Source: Couchioplanes caeruleus
GTDB taxonomy: Bacteria; Actinomycetota; Actinomycetes; Mycobacteriales; Micromonosporaceae
Direction: 5' to 3'
Assembly: GCF_003751945.1 (NCBI RefSeq)
Contig: NZ_RJKL01000001.1
Coordinates: 62,001 to 126,000, forward strand
DNA: 64,000 bases
The first letter of the stretch is position 1. Each line of letters opens with the position of its first letter. This document shows positions 62,973 to 64,000 of this stretch, piece by piece. Below the pieces are notes generated by a model that ran no database searches, was not told the origin of the DNA, and was given only the letters and a program-made list of their open reading frames with translations. A program made the translations under genes and the position numbers.

Positions 62973-64000
62973 TGCGCCTGTACCACCCCGACGGGACCAC
63001 TGTGCATCTGTCGTACTGTACCAATGTCCATGCCGCCGAGAGCCTCGAGGGGATCCTGGCGCAGCTCGACACGTACGCCGTGCCGGTCCGCGAGCGCCTC
63101 GGCGCCGATGTGCTCGGACTCGGGCTGTGGCTGGCCGCGCCGGTGGCCGCCGGGCTCGCCGGTGCGCCGGGCGACCGGCAGCGCCTGCGCCGCGCCCTGG
63201 ACGCCCGGGGGCTGGAGGTGGTGACCCTCAACGGGTTCCCGTACCAGGCGTTCCAGGAGCCCGTGGTCAAGCACGCCGTCTACCAGCCCGACTGGACCAC
63301 GCCGCAGCGGCTCGCGTACACGCGGGACCTGGCCCGGGTTCTGACCGACCTGCTTCCCGGCGACGCCGCGCGCGGGTCGATCTCCACGCTGCCACTGGCC
63401 TGGCACGAGCCCTGGGACGCGGGGCGGGCGAGTGCCTGCCGCCGCGCCCTCGACGAACTGGCCCGCGACCTGCACGAGCTGCCGAGGCCGGTGCGGGTGG
63501 CCTTCGAGCCCGAGCCGGGCTGCATCATCGAGACGACCGAGGAGGCGGTCGCCCTGCTCGGCGAGGCCGACACGTCGGTGCTCGGCGTCTGCCTCGACCT
63601 CGCCCATCTTGCCTGCGCGTGGGAGGAACCGGCGCAGGCCCTGCGGCGGCTGCGCGAGGCGGGCCTGCCGGTGGTCAAGACCCAGATCTCCGCCGCGCTG
63701 GCCAGCGCCGACCCGCGCCGCGACGCCGCCGTGCTCGGCGAGTACGCCGAACCGCGTTTCCTGCACCAGACCCGGGGCTCGTCCGGGCTGCGCGCCGACG
63801 ATCTCGACGCCGCACTGGCCACGCCCGGCGGCGACGCACAGCCCTGGCGGGTGCACTACCACGTACCGCTGCACTCCCCGCCCGTCCCGCCGCTGCGGTC
63901 CACCGTCGACGTGCTGGCCGAAGCCCTGCGGGAGCTGCTCGGCGGCGACACGGCCGACTGCGACCACCTCGACGTGGAGACGTACACCTGGCATGTGCTG
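62972..64000 (+). CDS. eboE: EboE, metabolite traffic protein (3' end outside the window)
   Basis: The first 343 residues are visible. It is a xylose-isomerase-like TIM barrel with the EboE hallmark start HLSYCTNVHAAESLEGILAQ and metal ligands in FEPEPGCI, LDLAHLACAWE and KTQISAAL. In cyanobacteria, ebo genes are needed to bring the scytonemin precursor to the periplasm, hence the family name for metabolite traffic. GGAGG precedes ATG 62972, which shares one base with the eboB stop. The full protein is about 390 residues; an EboF phosphatase-like gene may follow outside the window. Confidence 0.9.
   Translation, partial: MRLYHPDGTTVHLSYCTNVHAAESLEGILAQLDTYAVPVRERLGADVLGLGLWLAAPVAAGLAGAPGDRQRLRRALDARGLEVVTLNGFPYQAFQEPVVKHAVYQPDWTTPQRLAYTRDLARVLTDLLPGDAARGSISTLPLAWHEPWDAGRASACRRALDELARDLHELPRPVRVAFEPEPGCIIETTEEAVALLGEADTSVLGVCLDLAHLACAWEEPAQALRRLREAGLPVVKTQISAALASADPRRDAAVLGEYAEPRFLHQTRGSSGLRADDLDAALATPGGDAQPWRVHYHVPLHSPPVPPLRSTVDVLAEALRELLGGDTADCDHLDVETYTWHVL

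Overview
The window comes from a very GC-rich actinobacterium, most likely a filamentous Micromonosporaceae such as Actinoplanes. That placement is an inference. It rests on GTG/TTG starts, several XRE regulators with C-terminal DUF5753, a DUF397 partner gene, a chaplin-like peptide, a DUF6230/DUF6114 pair, a CUT1 sugar transporter without its own ATPase, and a C-x5-C-x5-C NsrR next to a flavohemoglobin. I saw no tRNA or rRNA gene, CRISPR array or intact insertion sequence.

Left part (0-27 kb): the end of a TetR regulator is followed by a block of XRE/DUF5753/DUF397 and XRE-TPR regulators with small membrane proteins. Next come a two-gene operon of a saccharopine-dehydrogenase-like reductase and an NAD-dependent DNA ligase, a secreted M14 carboxypeptidase, a medium-chain oxidoreductase, a CBS protein, and a deleted aldo/keto reductase pseudogene running into a shrunken E1-alpha-like gene. 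The nitric-oxide pair nsrR-hmp follows, then a second XRE/DUF5753 gene flanked on both sides by GCACGTGC-type palindromes. After that lie two amino-acid permeases, a coupled operon of universal stress protein, DUF1918 and alpha-methylacyl-CoA racemase, an HD protein, a second stress protein and a STAS antagonist.

Middle (27-49 kb): a class V aminotransferase lies downstream of what reads as a SAM-IV riboswitch. Then come a chaplin-like peptide, a chemoreceptor directly followed by a BMP-family lipoprotein, a DUF6461-like protein, a divergent EgtA-like ligase and a four-gene peptide ABC transporter operon with 4-bp overlaps. A DUF1992 gene, the DUF6114/DUF6230 pair, two decayed histidine kinases in tandem, a secreted EPTT-repeat protein, an AglEFG-like sugar transporter, remnants of a GH32 glycosidase and an MHYT membrane protein complete this part.

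Right part (49-64 kb): cobalamin-dependent methionine synthase metH sits behind a candidate SAH riboswitch, so the window holds both a SAM-sensing and a SAH-sensing RNA. An orphan OmpR-type response regulator and a PrsW-type membrane protease follow, then an RsbU-type phosphatase coupled to a STAS antagonist. Divergent from the latter is an ebo (edb)-type cluster: Ino1-like, UbiA-like EboC, TIM-barrel isomerase, EboA, TatD-like EboB and EboE. All its genes overlap by 1 to 4 bases and the cluster runs off the right edge.

The most promising system is this ebo-type cluster, in which an inositol-phosphate-synthase-like gene replaces the dehydroquinate-synthase-like eboD, preceded by two evenly spaced AGAA-NN-TTCT palindromes and a longer inverted repeat. 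Several pseudogenes and G-rich intergenic tandem repeats show ongoing small-scale gene decay.
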